A stretch of DNA of 64,000 nucleotides from DASPHG01 sp963849605 (GTDB lineage Bacteria; Actinomycetota; Thermoleophilia; Solirubrobacterales; Thermoleophilaceae): NCBI GenBank assembly GCA_963849605.1, contig CAWKHX010000002.1, forward strand, positions 124,001-188,000, in the 5' to 3' direction. Under the pieces are notes generated by a model. That model was not told where the DNA came from. It searched no databases and worked only from the letters and a program-made list of their open reading frames with translations. Shown here piece by piece: positions 25,657 through 34,868 of this stretch. The position numbers were made by a program, and so were the translations under genes. Positions within the stretch are counted from its first letter, which is position 1. Every line of letters starts with the position of its first letter.

Positions 25657-26753
25657 TCGACCAGTGTGAGCGCCACGTCGAGCGCGCTCTCGAGCGCCTC
25701 GACGGTGACGAACTCGTCGGGTTCGTGATTGTGCGCGGTGCCGTTCGCGACGTTCAGGCACGGCAGGCCCTGGGCGTTGAACACGTTCGCGTCGCTGCCG
25801 CCGCCGGTCGTGACGTACTCGGGCTCGATCCCGAGCGCTGTGAGCGCGGCAGCCGCGGTCTCGACGAGCGGCGCCGTGCGCGACATCCGGTAGGCGCGGA
25901 ACTGCTCCTCGATGTGGGTCTCGACGTCGCACTCCGCGTCGCTCGCGGCATCGGTCAGCGCGTCGACCATCCGCTCGACCACGCGGTTGGCCTTGTCCGG
26001 GTCGACGCTGCGCGCCTCGAGCTCGACCCGGCAGCGCTCCGGCACGACGTTGGCGGCGGTACCGCCCTCGATCCGCCCGGCGTTGGCCGTGGTCTCGGGG
26101 TCGAGGCGGCCGAGCTCCATCCGGTCCAGCGCGGTCGCCGCCGCGACGATCGCGCTGCGGCCGTCCTCCGGCCGGATGCCGGCGTGCGCCGCGCGCCCGT
26201 GGAACTCGGCCTCGACCCGGAAATAGCTCGGCGCGGCCACGATCAGCTCACCGATCGGCGAGGCGTGGTCGAACACGAAGCCGTAGTCGGCCTGGAGCCG
26301 GCCGCGGTCGAACGCCTTGGCGCCGGCGAGCGCGACCTCCTCGCAGGTCGTGAAGAGGAACTCGATCCCGACCGGCGCGCCCGACTTGAAGCGGCGCGCG
26401 ACGCCCATGAAGGCCGCGACGGCCGCCTTGTTGTCCGCGCCGAGGATCGCCTCGAAGCGGTTGGTGAAGCGCCCCTGGGACTCGTCGACCTCGATCGGCC
26501 CCGTCAGCGGCACGGTGTCGAGATGCGCGCACAGGAGAATCGTCGGCGCGCCCTCGGGACCCGGTATGCGCGCGTAGAGGTTGCCGGCGTCCGCCCCGGT
26601 CTCAGCCGCGCTCGCATCCTCCGACACGTCGAGACCGATCTCCGCCGCGACGTAGTCCGCCGCCCCGCGCTCGCGCCGCGACGGGCTGGGTATCTCGCAG
26701 AGCCGGACGAAGTCCGCCCGCAGCCGCTCGCGCTCGGCCTGCGTCGCCCGCAA
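25638..26753 (-). CDS. M20-family peptidase (PepT-like)
   Basis: 371 residues. The dinuclear zinc site is visible as LLCAHLDTVP (His, Asp), ILGADNKAAVAAFM (bridging Asp), FTTCEEVALAGA (catalytic and ligand Glu) and TAHNHEPDEFV (His). The lid domain includes AEFHGRAAHAGIRPEDGRSA. It resembles tripeptidase T and related dipeptidases; exact substrates are unknown. The start is a TTG directly after the pyrG stop (TAGTTG). Confidence 0.9.
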   Translation of the reverse strand: MRATQAERERLRADFVRLCEIPSPSRRERGAADYVAAEIGLDVSEDASAAETGADAGNLYARIPGPEGAPTILLCAHLDTVPLTGPIEVDESQGRFTNRFEAILGADNKAAVAAFMGVARRFKSGAPVGIEFLFTTCEEVALAGAKAFDRGRLQADYGFVFDHASPIGELIVAAPSYFRVEAEFHGRAAHAGIRPEDGRSAIVAAATALDRMELGRLDPETTANAGRIEGGTAANVVPERCRVELEARSVDPDKANRVVERMVDALTDAASDAECDVETHIEEQFRAYRMSRTAPLVETAAAALTALGIEPEYVTTGGGSDANVFNAQGLPCLNVANGTAHNHEPDEFVTVEALESALDVALTLVECSGSR

Positions 26754-28437
26754 CTACTGGGTGCGCATCTGGGGCAACGGCTCCGACTCGTGCACGGAAG
26801 GCTCGACGTCGGGGGTGCGCTCGCGCGCGCGCTCCGTCGCGGCGCCAACGAAGTCGCGGAAGAGCGGCTGCGGGCGGAGCGGCCGCGACTTGAACTCCGG
26901 GTGGAACTGGGACGCGACGAAGAACGGGTGGTCGGACAGCTCGATGATCTCCACCAGGCGGTCGTCGGGCGAGGTGCCGGAGCAGACGAGGCCCTCCTGC
27001 TCGAGCCGGCGGCGGAGGTGGTTGTTCACCTCGTAGCGGTGGCGATGCCGCTCGTAGATGACCGCCTCGCCGTAGATCTCACGCGCACGCGTGTTCTCGT
27101 GGAGCTTCACCGGGTCGGCGCCCAGGCGCATCGTGCCGCCCATGTCGCGCACCTCCTTCTGCTCCGGCAGGAGGTCGATCACCGGGAACGGCGTCTCGGG
27201 GTCGAACTCGGTCGAGTTCGCGCCGTCCATACCGGCCACGTGGCGGGCGAACTCCGCGACCGCGACCTGCATCCCGAGGCAGATGCCGAAGTAGGGCACG
27301 CCGCGCTCGCGCGCGTACCGGGCCGCGAGGATCTTTCCCTCGACGCCGCGAACGCCGAAGCCGCCGGGCACGAGGATGCCGTCGAGCCCCTCGAGCTCGT
27401 CCGCGATCGAGGAGGGCTCGAGCCGCTCCGAGTCCACCCACTTGATGTCGATCTTCCCGCCGTGATGCGCGCCGCCGTGGTGGAGCGCCTCGATCACCGA
27501 GAGGTAGGCGTCGTTCAGCTGCGTGTACTTGCCGACCATGCCGATCCGCACGGGCGTGTCGGCGGCGTCGTAGCGCTTGACGAGCGCCTCCCAGTCGGAG
27601 AGGTCGGGCGGATCGGTCTCGAGCCCGAAATGGCGCGAGCACCTGGTCGTCGACGCCCTCGGCGCGGAAGTAGAGCGGCACCTTGTAGATCGAGTCCACG
27701 TCGCGCGCGGACACGACGCGGTCGACGGGCAGGTTGGCGAAGAGCGCGATCTTCGAGCGGATGTCGCGGTCGAGCGCCTCCTCGGACCGGCACACGACCA
27801 TGTCGGGCTGGATACCGATGCGGCGCAGCTCCTGGACGGAGTGCTGCGTCGGCTTGGTCTTCAGCTCGCCGGCGTGGCCGAGGAACGGCACCAGCGTGAG
27901 GTGGATGAACATGCAGCGCTTCGGGCCGTGCTCGGTCTGGAACTGGCGCAGCGCCTCGAGGAACGGGAGCGACTCGATATCGCCGACCGTCCCGCCGATC
28001 TCCGTGATCACGAAGTCGACGGCCTGCGACTCCGCCACGAGCCGGATGCGGTCCTTGATCTCGTCCGTGACGTGCGGGATCACCTGGACCGTCCCGCCGA
28101 GGTAGTCGCCGCGGCGCTCGCGCCGGATCACGGCGTTGTAGATGGCGCCCTGGGTGACGTTCGAGCCGCGCGTCGTGTTCGAGTCGGTGAAGCGCTCGTA
28201 GTGGCCGAGGTCGAGGTCCGTCTCCGCGCCGTCCTCGGTGACGAACACCTCGCCGTGCTGGAACGGGCTCATCGTGCCCGGGTCGACGTTGATGTACGGG
28301 TCGAACTTCTGAAGCGTGACCGTCTTCCCGCGCGAGACGAGCAGGCGGCCGATCGAGGCCGACGCGATGCCCTTGCCGAGCGCCGAGACGACGCCCCCCG
28401 TGACGAAGATGAAGCGGGTTGGCTGCGAGTCAGGCAT
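26754..28437 (-). CDS. pyrG: CTP synthase PyrG (one frameshift)
   Basis: 560 residues if one base is removed at GG 27632-27633; the joined sequence reads VLAHFGLETDPPDL. The synthase domain starts FIFVTGGVVSALGKGIASAS (P-loop), with HYERFTDSNTTRGSNVT. The glutaminase domain carries GFGVRGVEGKILAA, YFGICLGMQVAVAEFARH (nucleophile Cys) and QFHPEFKSRP (His-Glu). It aminates UTP to CTP and is normally essential, so the shift is most likely a sequence error. It sits downstream of mctB and a MraY-like gene and upstream of the peptidase. Confidence 0.94.
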
Positions 28438-29275
28438 GGCTCCTCCCGAGCGAGTCTAGATGTCGAAGTCCGGGAGTTCGGTCGATCAGGCGGGAGATCG
28501 ACCGGAATTCCCCGTAGATGGTGGCTGTTCCGATCACGGCGAGCGCGATCAGCTGCCCAGTTGTGTCGAGGGTCAGGATCAGCCAGAGGCCGGCGACCGC
28601 GCCGGCCACGTTCGACCCCGTGTCCCCCAGCATCCCGCGCTCGCGCAGGTCGAACGGCATCAGCACGAGCAGCGGCCCCACGAAGAGCCCGAGCGCCCAC
28701 AGCGGATCGAGGTCCATCGACCCGATCGTGAGCGCAACCCCGAGCAGCGCGAACGCCTTGAGCGAGCGCCCCGGCCGGAGATCGAGCAGGTTGAAGAAGT
28801 TCGTCGCGAGCACGAGCACCGCGGCCGCGAGCAGGTAGTCGCCCGTGTCGAGGGCACTGCCGGCGAGCACGAACAGGGCGAGCCCCGCCGCGCCCGTCGC
28901 CTTCAGAAGCCCGGGTGAGAAGCCGCCGGCGGCCGTCGCGCGGGCGTGGCCGCGCCAGCCGCGCTCATCGCCCGCGCCGATCAGGTCGTCGATCAGCCCG
29001 AGCACGGCCACCCCCAGGACGTAGAGCGCCATGCCGACGACGCCGACCGGCGCGCCGATCGCGGGCCAGACGTCGCCGTCAGAAGCGTGGTCCGCGATCG
29101 CGGCGGGCCCGAGCGCGATCAGGCTGGCGGCGACAGCCGCTAGCCCGGCGGGGAAAGCGATCCGCGCGCCGCGGTAGTTCTCCCTGACGAGGCCCCTGCG
29201 CTCCAACTCCCGGAGGGCCGCCGGCACCACCGCCAGGGCGATGGTGATCGAGACGACCAACGGGAGTGATTGCAC
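28430..29275 (-). CDS. MraY/WecA-like phosphoglycosyl transferase (polytopic membrane protein)
   Basis: 281 residues with about eight hydrophobic helices. Family marks are GLIDDLIGAG (the DD metal motif), NFFNLLDLRPGRSLKAF near residue 165 and MLGDTGSNVAGAVAGL near residue 215. Enzymes of this fold move a sugar-phosphate from a UDP-sugar to a polyprenyl phosphate. True MraY usually lies in the dcw cluster, so this is probably a paralogue making a different lipid-linked intermediate. It overlaps pyrG by 8 bases and sits between mctB and pyrG. GTG start. Confidence 0.85.
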   Translation of the reverse strand: MQSLPLVVSITIALAVVPAALRELERRGLVRENYRGARIAFPAGLAAVAASLIALGPAAIADHASDGDVWPAIGAPVGVVGMALYVLGVAVLGLIDDLIGAGDERGWRGHARATAAGGFSPGLLKATGAAGLALFVLAGSALDTGDYLLAAAVLVLATNFFNLLDLRPGRSLKAFALLGVALTIGSMDLDPLWALGLFVGPLLVLMPFDLRERGMLGDTGSNVAGAVAGLWLILTLDTTGQLIALAVIGTATIYGEFRSISRLIDRTPGLRHLDSLGRSHA

Positions 29276-29292
29276 CTATCGACGGTACCGCG

Positions 29293-30138
29293 CTAGTCCG
29301 ACAGATCGGGCAATGCGCGGTCGGCGGTGTCCTTGTATCCGTAGCTCCCCTCCGGCCGCTCGCCGGTGAACTGCGCAAGCGCCGCCTCCTGGAGCACCAG
29401 AACGAGCGCGAGCCGGCCGGCGGGCACGTCGGTGTTGTCCACGCTTGCGATGACCTGGTCGTCGTACCACCCGATCTGTGAGGGGTCGGTGCCCGTGGCC
29501 TCGACGCCGATCACGTTGTCGCGGAGGCCCTTGAACAGCCCGTCCTCGAACGCCTCGCGCAGCTCGAGGTCGCGCGCAGCCTCGTCGTCATCGGCCTCTG
29601 GCGGCGGATCCCGATAGACGACCACCGCCTCCACCGGCCCGCGATAGCTCCCGCTGAAGCGGCGCGGTTCGCCCTCGCGGAGAGCCGGCGCCGCACCGCC
29701 GCGCTCCACCAGGCGCCCGATGCGCCTGCCGAGCCGCCGCTGGCGACGTGCGGAGCGCGCGCCGGGCGCGTCGGGTGGATCGAGCACCGCCGTCCGCTCG
29801 AGGTCGCCGCCCGACGAGTCGATCGTCTCCTCCACCGAGTCGGCGATCTCACCCGGCAGCTCGCCGATCGCGATCACCGCGACGTCGATGCCGCGCAGGC
29901 GGCCCTCGGCCACGGCGTTCGAGGTCTCGTCGATCACCTCGTCGCGTTTCGCGCCCAGCCCCTGCTCAGTGCGCACGTCCTCGCGGGCCTCGGTCAGGTC
30001 GTCCCGCAGCGAATCGCGCAGGTTCTGGTCCGCGTCCGACACGAGCGAATCGCCGATCGTCACCCCGAGCACGATCCCGATCCCCAGCGCCAGGAAGACG
30101 GCGACAAGCGACAGCGCGTGGTAACGGAAGTCGATCAA
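29293..30138 (-). CDS. mctB: MctB-family protein (copper transporter / SteB-like)
   Basis: 281 residues. The start IDFRYHALSLVAVFLALGIG followed by IVLGVTIGDSLV is the family signature: one membrane-spanning helix at residues 8-27, then a coiled-coil (DQNLRDSLRDDLTEAREDV) and an extracellular domain. In mycobacteria MctB limits intracellular copper; in corynebacteria the homologue SteB pairs with SteA at the division site. The adjacent steA supports the second view here. TTG start, four bases after steA. Confidence 0.85.
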   Translation of the reverse strand: MIDFRYHALSLVAVFLALGIGIVLGVTIGDSLVSDADQNLRDSLRDDLTEAREDVRTEQGLGAKRDEVIDETSNAVAEGRLRGIDVAVIAIGELPGEIADSVEETIDSSGGDLERTAVLDPPDAPGARSARRQRRLGRRIGRLVERGGAAPALREGEPRRFSGSYRGPVEAVVVYRDPPPEADDDEAARDLELREAFEDGLFKGLRDNVIGVEATGTDPSQIGWYDDQVIASVDNTDVPAGRLALVLVLQEAALAQFTGERPEGSYGYKDTADRALPDLSD

Positions 30139-30142
30139 CGCG

Positions 30143-31336
30143 CTACTCGAGGCCGAGCAGAATCTGGAGCTTCAGCCAGACGAGGTCGAGAAAGTCGCCC
30201 AGGTTGTCGGACGCGATCACGATCACGATCAGCGTCGCGAGCGCGGCGAGCGCGAGGATCGCGATCGGGCCGCCGCCCGCGGACGGCCGGTAGAGGCGGC
30301 TCACGCCCTTGGCGTCGACGAGGATCTCGCCGACCCTCAGCCGGGTCAGGAACGTCGACGACATGCCCTTGCGGTTCTTGTCGAGGAACTCCATCAAGTT
30401 GAAGTGCGAGCCGACCATCACGATCAGCTCGGCGCCCTTCTCGGCGGCCACCAGCATCGCGACGTCCTCGCTGGTCGCCGGGGCGGGCACGACCTTGTAG
30501 GGAAGCTCGAGGCGGTCGAGCCGGTCGCGCCCGGGTGCGCGCCCGTCGGGGTAGGCGTGCACCACGAGCTCCGCGCCCGAGCGCAGCGCCGCATCCGAGG
30601 CCGAGTCCATGTCGCCGACGATCATGTCCGGCTCGAGGCCCTGCTCGAGAATCGCGTCTGCGCCGCCGTCGACAGCCATCAGCACGGGGCGCCGGTCGCG
30701 GACATAGGGGCGCAGGATGCGCAGGTCCTTCTGGTGGTCGACGCCGCGCACGACGATCAGGCACGGCCGGTCGCGGAAGCGGGTATCGAACTCCGGCAGG
30801 TCGAGGCGACCGCCGAGCAGCTCCCGCTCGTCGCGGATGTGCCTCATCGTGTTCTCGGCGAATGCTTCGAGTGCCTCGCCGAGCTTCAGCCGCTGGCGGT
30901 CGTGCGCGTGGCGGATCGCGTCGATCTCCTGCACCTCGCCCTTGAAGAGCGGCTTGCCGTCCCGGGAGACGACGCCCCCGCGCACGGTGATCCGGTCGCC
31001 GTCGTCGAGCTCCTCGAACAGCGGCTGGCCCGGCAGGTCGACCAGGTGGACGCCCGCCTCGACGAGGATGAGCGGCCCGATGTTCGGATAGTGCCCGGTC
31101 GACGAGCGCGAGACGTTGAGGACGCACCGCACGCCGCTGGCGCAGAGGTCCTCCCCCGAGACGCGGTCGATGTCCTCGTGGTCGATCACGGCGATGTCGC
31201 CCGCGCGGAGAGTCTTGATCAGCCGCTTCGTGCGCTTTCCGAGCCGCGCGCAGCCCTCGAAGCCCGTCGTCCCGGCGGACCCGTTCTCGCGCACGCGCGT
31301 GCGCTTCGATCGGCCGGTCAGCCGCGAAACCGCCAT
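30143..31336 (-). CDS. steA: Putative cytokinetic-ring protein SteA
   Basis: 397 residues. The N-terminal half includes AGDIAVIDHEDIDRVSGEDL and LIKTLRAGD; the central part RPVLMAVDGGADAILEQGL and MIVGDMDSASDAAL resembles a thiamine pyrophosphokinase-like fold; one C-terminal transmembrane helix (IAILALAALATLIVIVIAS) precedes a short tail. SteA acts with SteB in corynebacterial cell division and wall stress, and this gene is followed by an MctB/SteB gene. ATG start at 31336, immediately next to a structured repeat. Confidence 0.88.
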   Translation of the reverse strand: MAVSRLTGRSKRTRVRENGSAGTTGFEGCARLGKRTKRLIKTLRAGDIAVIDHEDIDRVSGEDLCASGVRCVLNVSRSSTGHYPNIGPLILVEAGVHLVDLPGQPLFEELDDGDRITVRGGVVSRDGKPLFKGEVQEIDAIRHAHDRQRLKLGEALEAFAENTMRHIRDERELLGGRLDLPEFDTRFRDRPCLIVVRGVDHQKDLRILRPYVRDRRPVLMAVDGGADAILEQGLEPDMIVGDMDSASDAALRSGAELVVHAYPDGRAPGRDRLDRLELPYKVVPAPATSEDVAMLVAAEKGAELIVMVGSHFNLMEFLDKNRKGMSSTFLTRLRVGEILVDAKGVSRLYRPSAGGGPIAILALAALATLIVIVIASDNLGDFLDLVWLKLQILLGLE

Positions 31337-31343
31337 GCCCGCA

Positions 31344-31422
31344 GGGTACTTCCGCGGGCATCCTGCCCGCGCCCTGATGGGGTAGCGAGCATCGTGCTCG
31401 CGTAACCGGGGGCTACGCCCCC
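31344..31422 (-). repeat. Three-hairpin repeat element (copy 1)
   Basis: Read on the minus strand: hairpin 1 GGGGGC-GTA-GCCCCC, linker GGTTACG, hairpin 2 GCGAGCA-CGA-TGCTCGC, a linker, and hairpin 3 GCGGGCA-GGA-TGCCCGC followed by GGA. The same order and linkers occur at 33084-33156 with altered stem bases on both sides, so pairing is retained. It fills the 93-base gap between recN and steA. Confidence 0.8.
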
Positions 31423-31429
31423 TCTGCGC

Positions 31430-33049
31430 CTAAGCCGCCGCGAGCAGCTCTTCCGCATGTTTGCGGGCGCCGGCGTCCTTCGCGTCGGCGCCCAGCATGC
31501 GTACGAGCTCGTCGAGCACGAGATCGTCCTCGAGCCGCTCGACCGTCGTGCGGGCCAGGTCGCCCGCGGCTTGCTTCTCGATGCGGAAGTGGCGGTTCGC
31601 GAGCGACGCGATCTGCGGCAGGTGTGTGATGCACAGGACCTGTCTGCCGTCGGCGAGGGTGCGCAGCCTGTCTCCCACCGCGCGCGCCGTCTGTCCGCCG
31701 ACACCGGCATCGACCTCGTCGAACACGAGCGTGCCGGGCCCGCCGGTGCTCGCCACCGACATCAGCGCGAGCATCACGCGCGAGAGCTCGCCGCCCGACG
31801 CCGTGTCGCGCACCGGGGCGGCCGGCACGCCCGGGTTGGGCGCGATCAGGAACTCGGCGTGCTCGGCGCCGGTCGCCGCGAGCTCCTCGCGCTCGCGCAG
31901 CTCGACTGCGAACGACGCGTCCGCCATCGCCAGCTCCGCCAGCTCCGAGCGGACGCGCTCGGCCAGCGCCGGCGCCGCCTTGCGCCGCGCCTTCGACAGC
32001 GCACCCGCCAGCGCGGCCTCCACCTTCTCCGCCTCCGCGAGCGCGCGCTCGGCGCCCTCGATCGACACCTCGGCGTTCTCGAGCCGCTCGCGCTCGGCGC
32101 GGCAGCGCTCGAGGTGCTCGATCACCGCAGCGACTGTGCCGCCGTGCTTGCGCTCGAGCCGGTCGTACGCCTCGAGCCGCTCCTCGACCTGCTCGAGCCG
32201 GCCCGGCTCGGCCTCCAGGCCCAGCTCGTAGCGGCGCAGCTCGCCGGCGAGGTCCTCGGCCTCGACCCGCAGCCCCTGCAGGCGCTCGGCGAGGCCGTCG
32301 AGCTTGGAGTCGACCCCGGCGACCGTCGCTGCGAGCCGCTCCGCCTCCGCGAGCAGCGTCGACGCGCCCGGCGCGTCCGTCTCCGGCACGAGTGCCTCGG
32401 CGCCGCCGGCGCTCGCGGCGCGCAGGCCCTCGAGGTGCCGCAGCCGGTCGCGGTCGGCCAGTAGCTCCGTCTTCTCCGCCTCGTCGGGCGCGAGCGCCTC
32501 GATCTCACCGATCTCGAAGACGAGCAGGTCGAGGTCGCGCTCGCGGTTGCCCGCGCGGCCGCGGAGCTCGGTCAACTCGGCGCGCAGCTCGCGCACGCGC
32601 GAGTGCGCGGCCGCGTACTCCCCTCGCTTCGCGAGCTGCGCCTCGCCGCAGAACGCGTCGAGCACCTCGAGCTGGGCAGAGGCCACCGTCAGCTTGCGGT
32701 GCTCGTGCTGCCCGTAGAACGAGACGAACCGCCCGCCAAGCTCGCGCAGGTCGTCGATCGTGGCCGTCCTCCCGTCCAGGAAGGCGCGCGAGCGGCCCGA
32801 TGCCGAGACGCGGCGCCCAAGCACGATCTCCTCGCCGTCCACCTCGAACGCGCCCTCGACGTACGCCTCCTCAGCGCCCGGGCGGACGATGCCCGACCGC
32901 GGCTTCCCGCCCAGCAGCAGGTCGAGCGCGTGCGCGAGCACCGTCTTGCCCGCGCCGGTCTCGCCGGTGATCACGTTCAGCCCGGGGCCGAGTCTCAACT
33001 CGGCCCGCTCGATCAGGAGGAGGTTCTGAACCCGCAGCTCTAGGAGCAC
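31430..33049 (-). CDS. recN: DNA repair ATPase RecN
   Basis: 539 residues, an SMC-like ATPase. The Walker A motif is NVITGETGAGKTVLAHALDL near residue 35, a long coiled-coil occupies roughly residues 160-370, and the C-terminal head has SGGELSRVMLALM (signature) and GTLVFDEVDAGVGGQTA (Walker B), then VLCITHLPQIA. It acts early in double-strand-break repair. GTG start at 33049. Three-hairpin repeats flank the gene on both sides. Confidence 0.96.
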   Translation of the reverse strand: MLLELRVQNLLLIERAELRLGPGLNVITGETGAGKTVLAHALDLLLGGKPRSGIVRPGAEEAYVEGAFEVDGEEIVLGRRVSASGRSRAFLDGRTATIDDLRELGGRFVSFYGQHEHRKLTVASAQLEVLDAFCGEAQLAKRGEYAAAHSRVRELRAELTELRGRAGNRERDLDLLVFEIGEIEALAPDEAEKTELLADRDRLRHLEGLRAASAGGAEALVPETDAPGASTLLAEAERLAATVAGVDSKLDGLAERLQGLRVEAEDLAGELRRYELGLEAEPGRLEQVEERLEAYDRLERKHGGTVAAVIEHLERCRAERERLENAEVSIEGAERALAEAEKVEAALAGALSKARRKAAPALAERVRSELAELAMADASFAVELREREELAATGAEHAEFLIAPNPGVPAAPVRDTASGGELSRVMLALMSVASTGGPGTLVFDEVDAGVGGQTARAVGDRLRTLADGRQVLCITHLPQIASLANRHFRIEKQAAGDLARTTVERLEDDLVLDELVRMLGADAKDAGARKHAEELLAAA

Positions 33050-33083
33050 CCGCCTGAAATAGCAGCGCGACCCGACGTTAAGA

Positions 33084-33156
33084 GGCGGCGAAGCCGCCGG
33101 TTACGTAAGCTGGATGCGAGCTTGGATCACAGAACGCGGGGCCGGATGCCCCGCGG
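33084..33156 (+). repeat. Three-hairpin repeat element (copy 2)
   Basis: Read on the plus strand: hairpin 1 GGCGGC-GAA-GCCGCC, linker GGTTACG, hairpin 2 AAGCT-GGATGCG-AGCTT, a linker, hairpin 3 GCGGGGC-CGGAT-GCCCCGC followed by GGA. It aligns with the reverse complement of 31344-31422, with differences on paired sides. It lies between recN and nadK. Confidence 0.8.
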
Positions 33157-33158
33157 AG

Positions 33159-34016
33159 CTAATAAGCCAGGCGGCCGAACTTTTCCCTGAAGCGGTGGTA
33201 GAAGGACGCGCCCGGCAGCTGGGCCAGCAGGAACTTGTCGTGCTCGAAGCGCACGCTCAGGTGCTCGCCTGGGGCCAGCGCACTCGCGGGCCGGCCGTCC
33301 CTCGTCACCTCGACGTCCTCGCTCCGCGAGAGGTTTTCGATCGTCAGCACATCGTGCGGCGCGACGACGAGCGTTCGCGCGGTCAGCGTGTGTGGCGCGA
33401 TGAACGACACGACATATCCCTCCACCCCCCAGGCCAGGATCGGCCCGCCGTTGGCGAGGTTGTAGCCGGTGGACCCGACCGGTGTGGATGCGACGAGCCC
33501 GTCGCAGCGCACGGCGCCGAGGGTGTCGTCCTTGACCGAGTAGCCGAGCTCGGCGACGCGGCGTGCCGGACGGCGGTGAACCGAAACGTCGTTCACTCCC
33601 CAGTGCTCGTCTCCGTCCACCGATACCGCGATCCCCGGGAGCTCGAGCAGCTCGAAGCGCCCTTCGAACGCGATGGCGAGAGCCTCGTCGACCCTGTGCG
33701 GCTCGAGCGTCGCGAGGAAGCCGATCGCGCCAAAGTTGAACCCGAAGACGGGCACGGCGCGCCCCGCGTACGCGCGAAGCGCGGTAAGGATGCTGCCGTC
33801 GCCTCCCAGGACCACCGCGAGGTCGGTGGAGTCACTTACCTCCGCGCCGAGATGGATGCCCTCCTGTTCCTCGATCGAATGCTTCTCCACCTCGGCGGCC
33901 GGCACGAGCACCTCGATTCCCCGCCCGCGCGCGTCAACAAGGAGGCGCTCGACGGCATCGTGCGTCTGCTGCGGGTACTCGTGCGTGAAGAGCGTGACGC
34001 GCTCCGGCTGCTTCAC
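33159..34016 (-). CDS. nadK: NAD kinase
   Basis: 285 residues from the GTG at 34016, which overlaps the tlyA stop (GTGA). The GGDG motif is seen in LAVVLGGDGSILTALRAYAG near residue 80, followed by FGFNFGAIGFLA and the conserved LVASTPVGSTGYNLANGGPI. It phosphorylates NAD to NADP using ATP or polyphosphate. Because of the shift in tlyA, its frame is open upstream and appears fused to part of tlyA; the family start and overlap argue for two proteins. Confidence 0.94.
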   Translation of the reverse strand: MKQPERVTLFTHEYPQQTHDAVERLLVDARGRGIEVLVPAAEVEKHSIEEQEGIHLGAEVSDSTDLAVVLGGDGSILTALRAYAGRAVPVFGFNFGAIGFLATLEPHRVDEALAIAFEGRFELLELPGIAVSVDGDEHWGVNDVSVHRRPARRVAELGYSVKDDTLGAVRCDGLVASTPVGSTGYNLANGGPILAWGVEGYVVSFIAPHTLTARTLVVAPHDVLTIENLSRSEDVEVTRDGRPASALAPGEHLSVRFEHDKFLLAQLPGASFYHRFREKFGRLAY

Positions 34017-34805
34017 GGCTCCACCTCGCGCGCGGCTTCCTCGATCGACTCGACCGCGCCGGGCCTTCCGCCCTCCGCGATCCAGATGAAGCTCTCGCGG
34101 TTGCCGGCGGGCCCGGGCAGGCCCGAGGAGGCGTACCCGAGCACCGCGTGCCCGTTCTGAACCGCCCACTCGCCGATGTCGATCAGGGCGGTGCGGCGGT
34201 CGTCGGCACCGCGGACGACCCCGCCCTTGCCGACGCGCTCGCGGCCCGACCTCGAACTGCGGCTTCACGAGCGCGATGCAGTCCCATTGGGGCGCGGCCG
34301 CCTCGAGCAGGCTCGGCAGCACCTTCGTGAGCGAGATGAACGAGAGGTCGGCGACGACGAGGTCGGGCCGGTACGGAAGCTCCTCGGAGGTCAGCTCGCG
34401 CGCGTTGCGGCGCTCGATCACGGTCACGCCCGGGTCGTTGCGCAGCCGCCAGTCGAGCTCGCCGTAGGCGACGTCGACGGCCGCCACGTGGCGGGCGCCG
34501 CGCTGCAGCAGGCAGTCGGTGAACCCGCCCGTGGACGCGCCGGCGTCGAGACACAGCCGATCGGCGGGGTCGAGCCCGAACGCATCGAGCGCGTTCGCGA
34601 GCTTCTGCCCGCCGCGCGAGACGAACCGCGGCTTGTCGGCCACCTCCACCGCGACGTCCTCGGCAACCATCTGGCCGGGCTTGTCGGCGGGCCGGCGCTC
34701 GTCGCCCAGGCGAACATCGCCCGCGATGACGGCGGCCGCGGCGCGAGTGCGGGTCTCGAAGAGACCGCGCTCCGCCAGGACGGCATCGAGCCGCTTGCGT
34801 GACAT
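34013..34805 (-). CDS. tlyA: 16S/23S rRNA 2'-O-methyltransferase / hemolysin TlyA (one frameshift)
   Basis: 263 residues after removing one base at GG 34243-34244. The S4 RNA-binding domain begins SRKRLDAVLAERGLFETRTR. The FtsJ-like methyltransferase domain has CLDAGASTGGFTDCLLQRGA, VVADLSFISLTKVLP and LVKPQFEVG; in the restored frame it continues RERVGKGGVVRGADDRRTA and LGYASSGLPGPAGNRESFIW. TlyA methylates 16S and 23S rRNA riboses and affects capreomycin sensitivity in mycobacteria. ATG start at 34805; the stop overlaps nadK. Confidence 0.93.
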
Positions 34806-34829
34806 GGGCGGAGCGTACCCGCGCACAAA

Positions 34830-34868
34830 GAAGGCCCCGCAGCAAGGGGTAACGAGTGCGGGGCCTTC
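34830..34868 (-). terminator. Strong hairpin in the tlyA upstream region (terminator or attenuator)
   Basis: Arms GAAGGCCCCGCA and TGCGGGGCCTTC pair perfectly over 12 bp around a 15-base loop. On the minus strand the stem is followed by TTTG, so it could stop transcription before tlyA; it lies 25 bases from the ATG. A second small stem GGCGG/CCGCC lies at 34879-34895. Confidence 0.5.
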
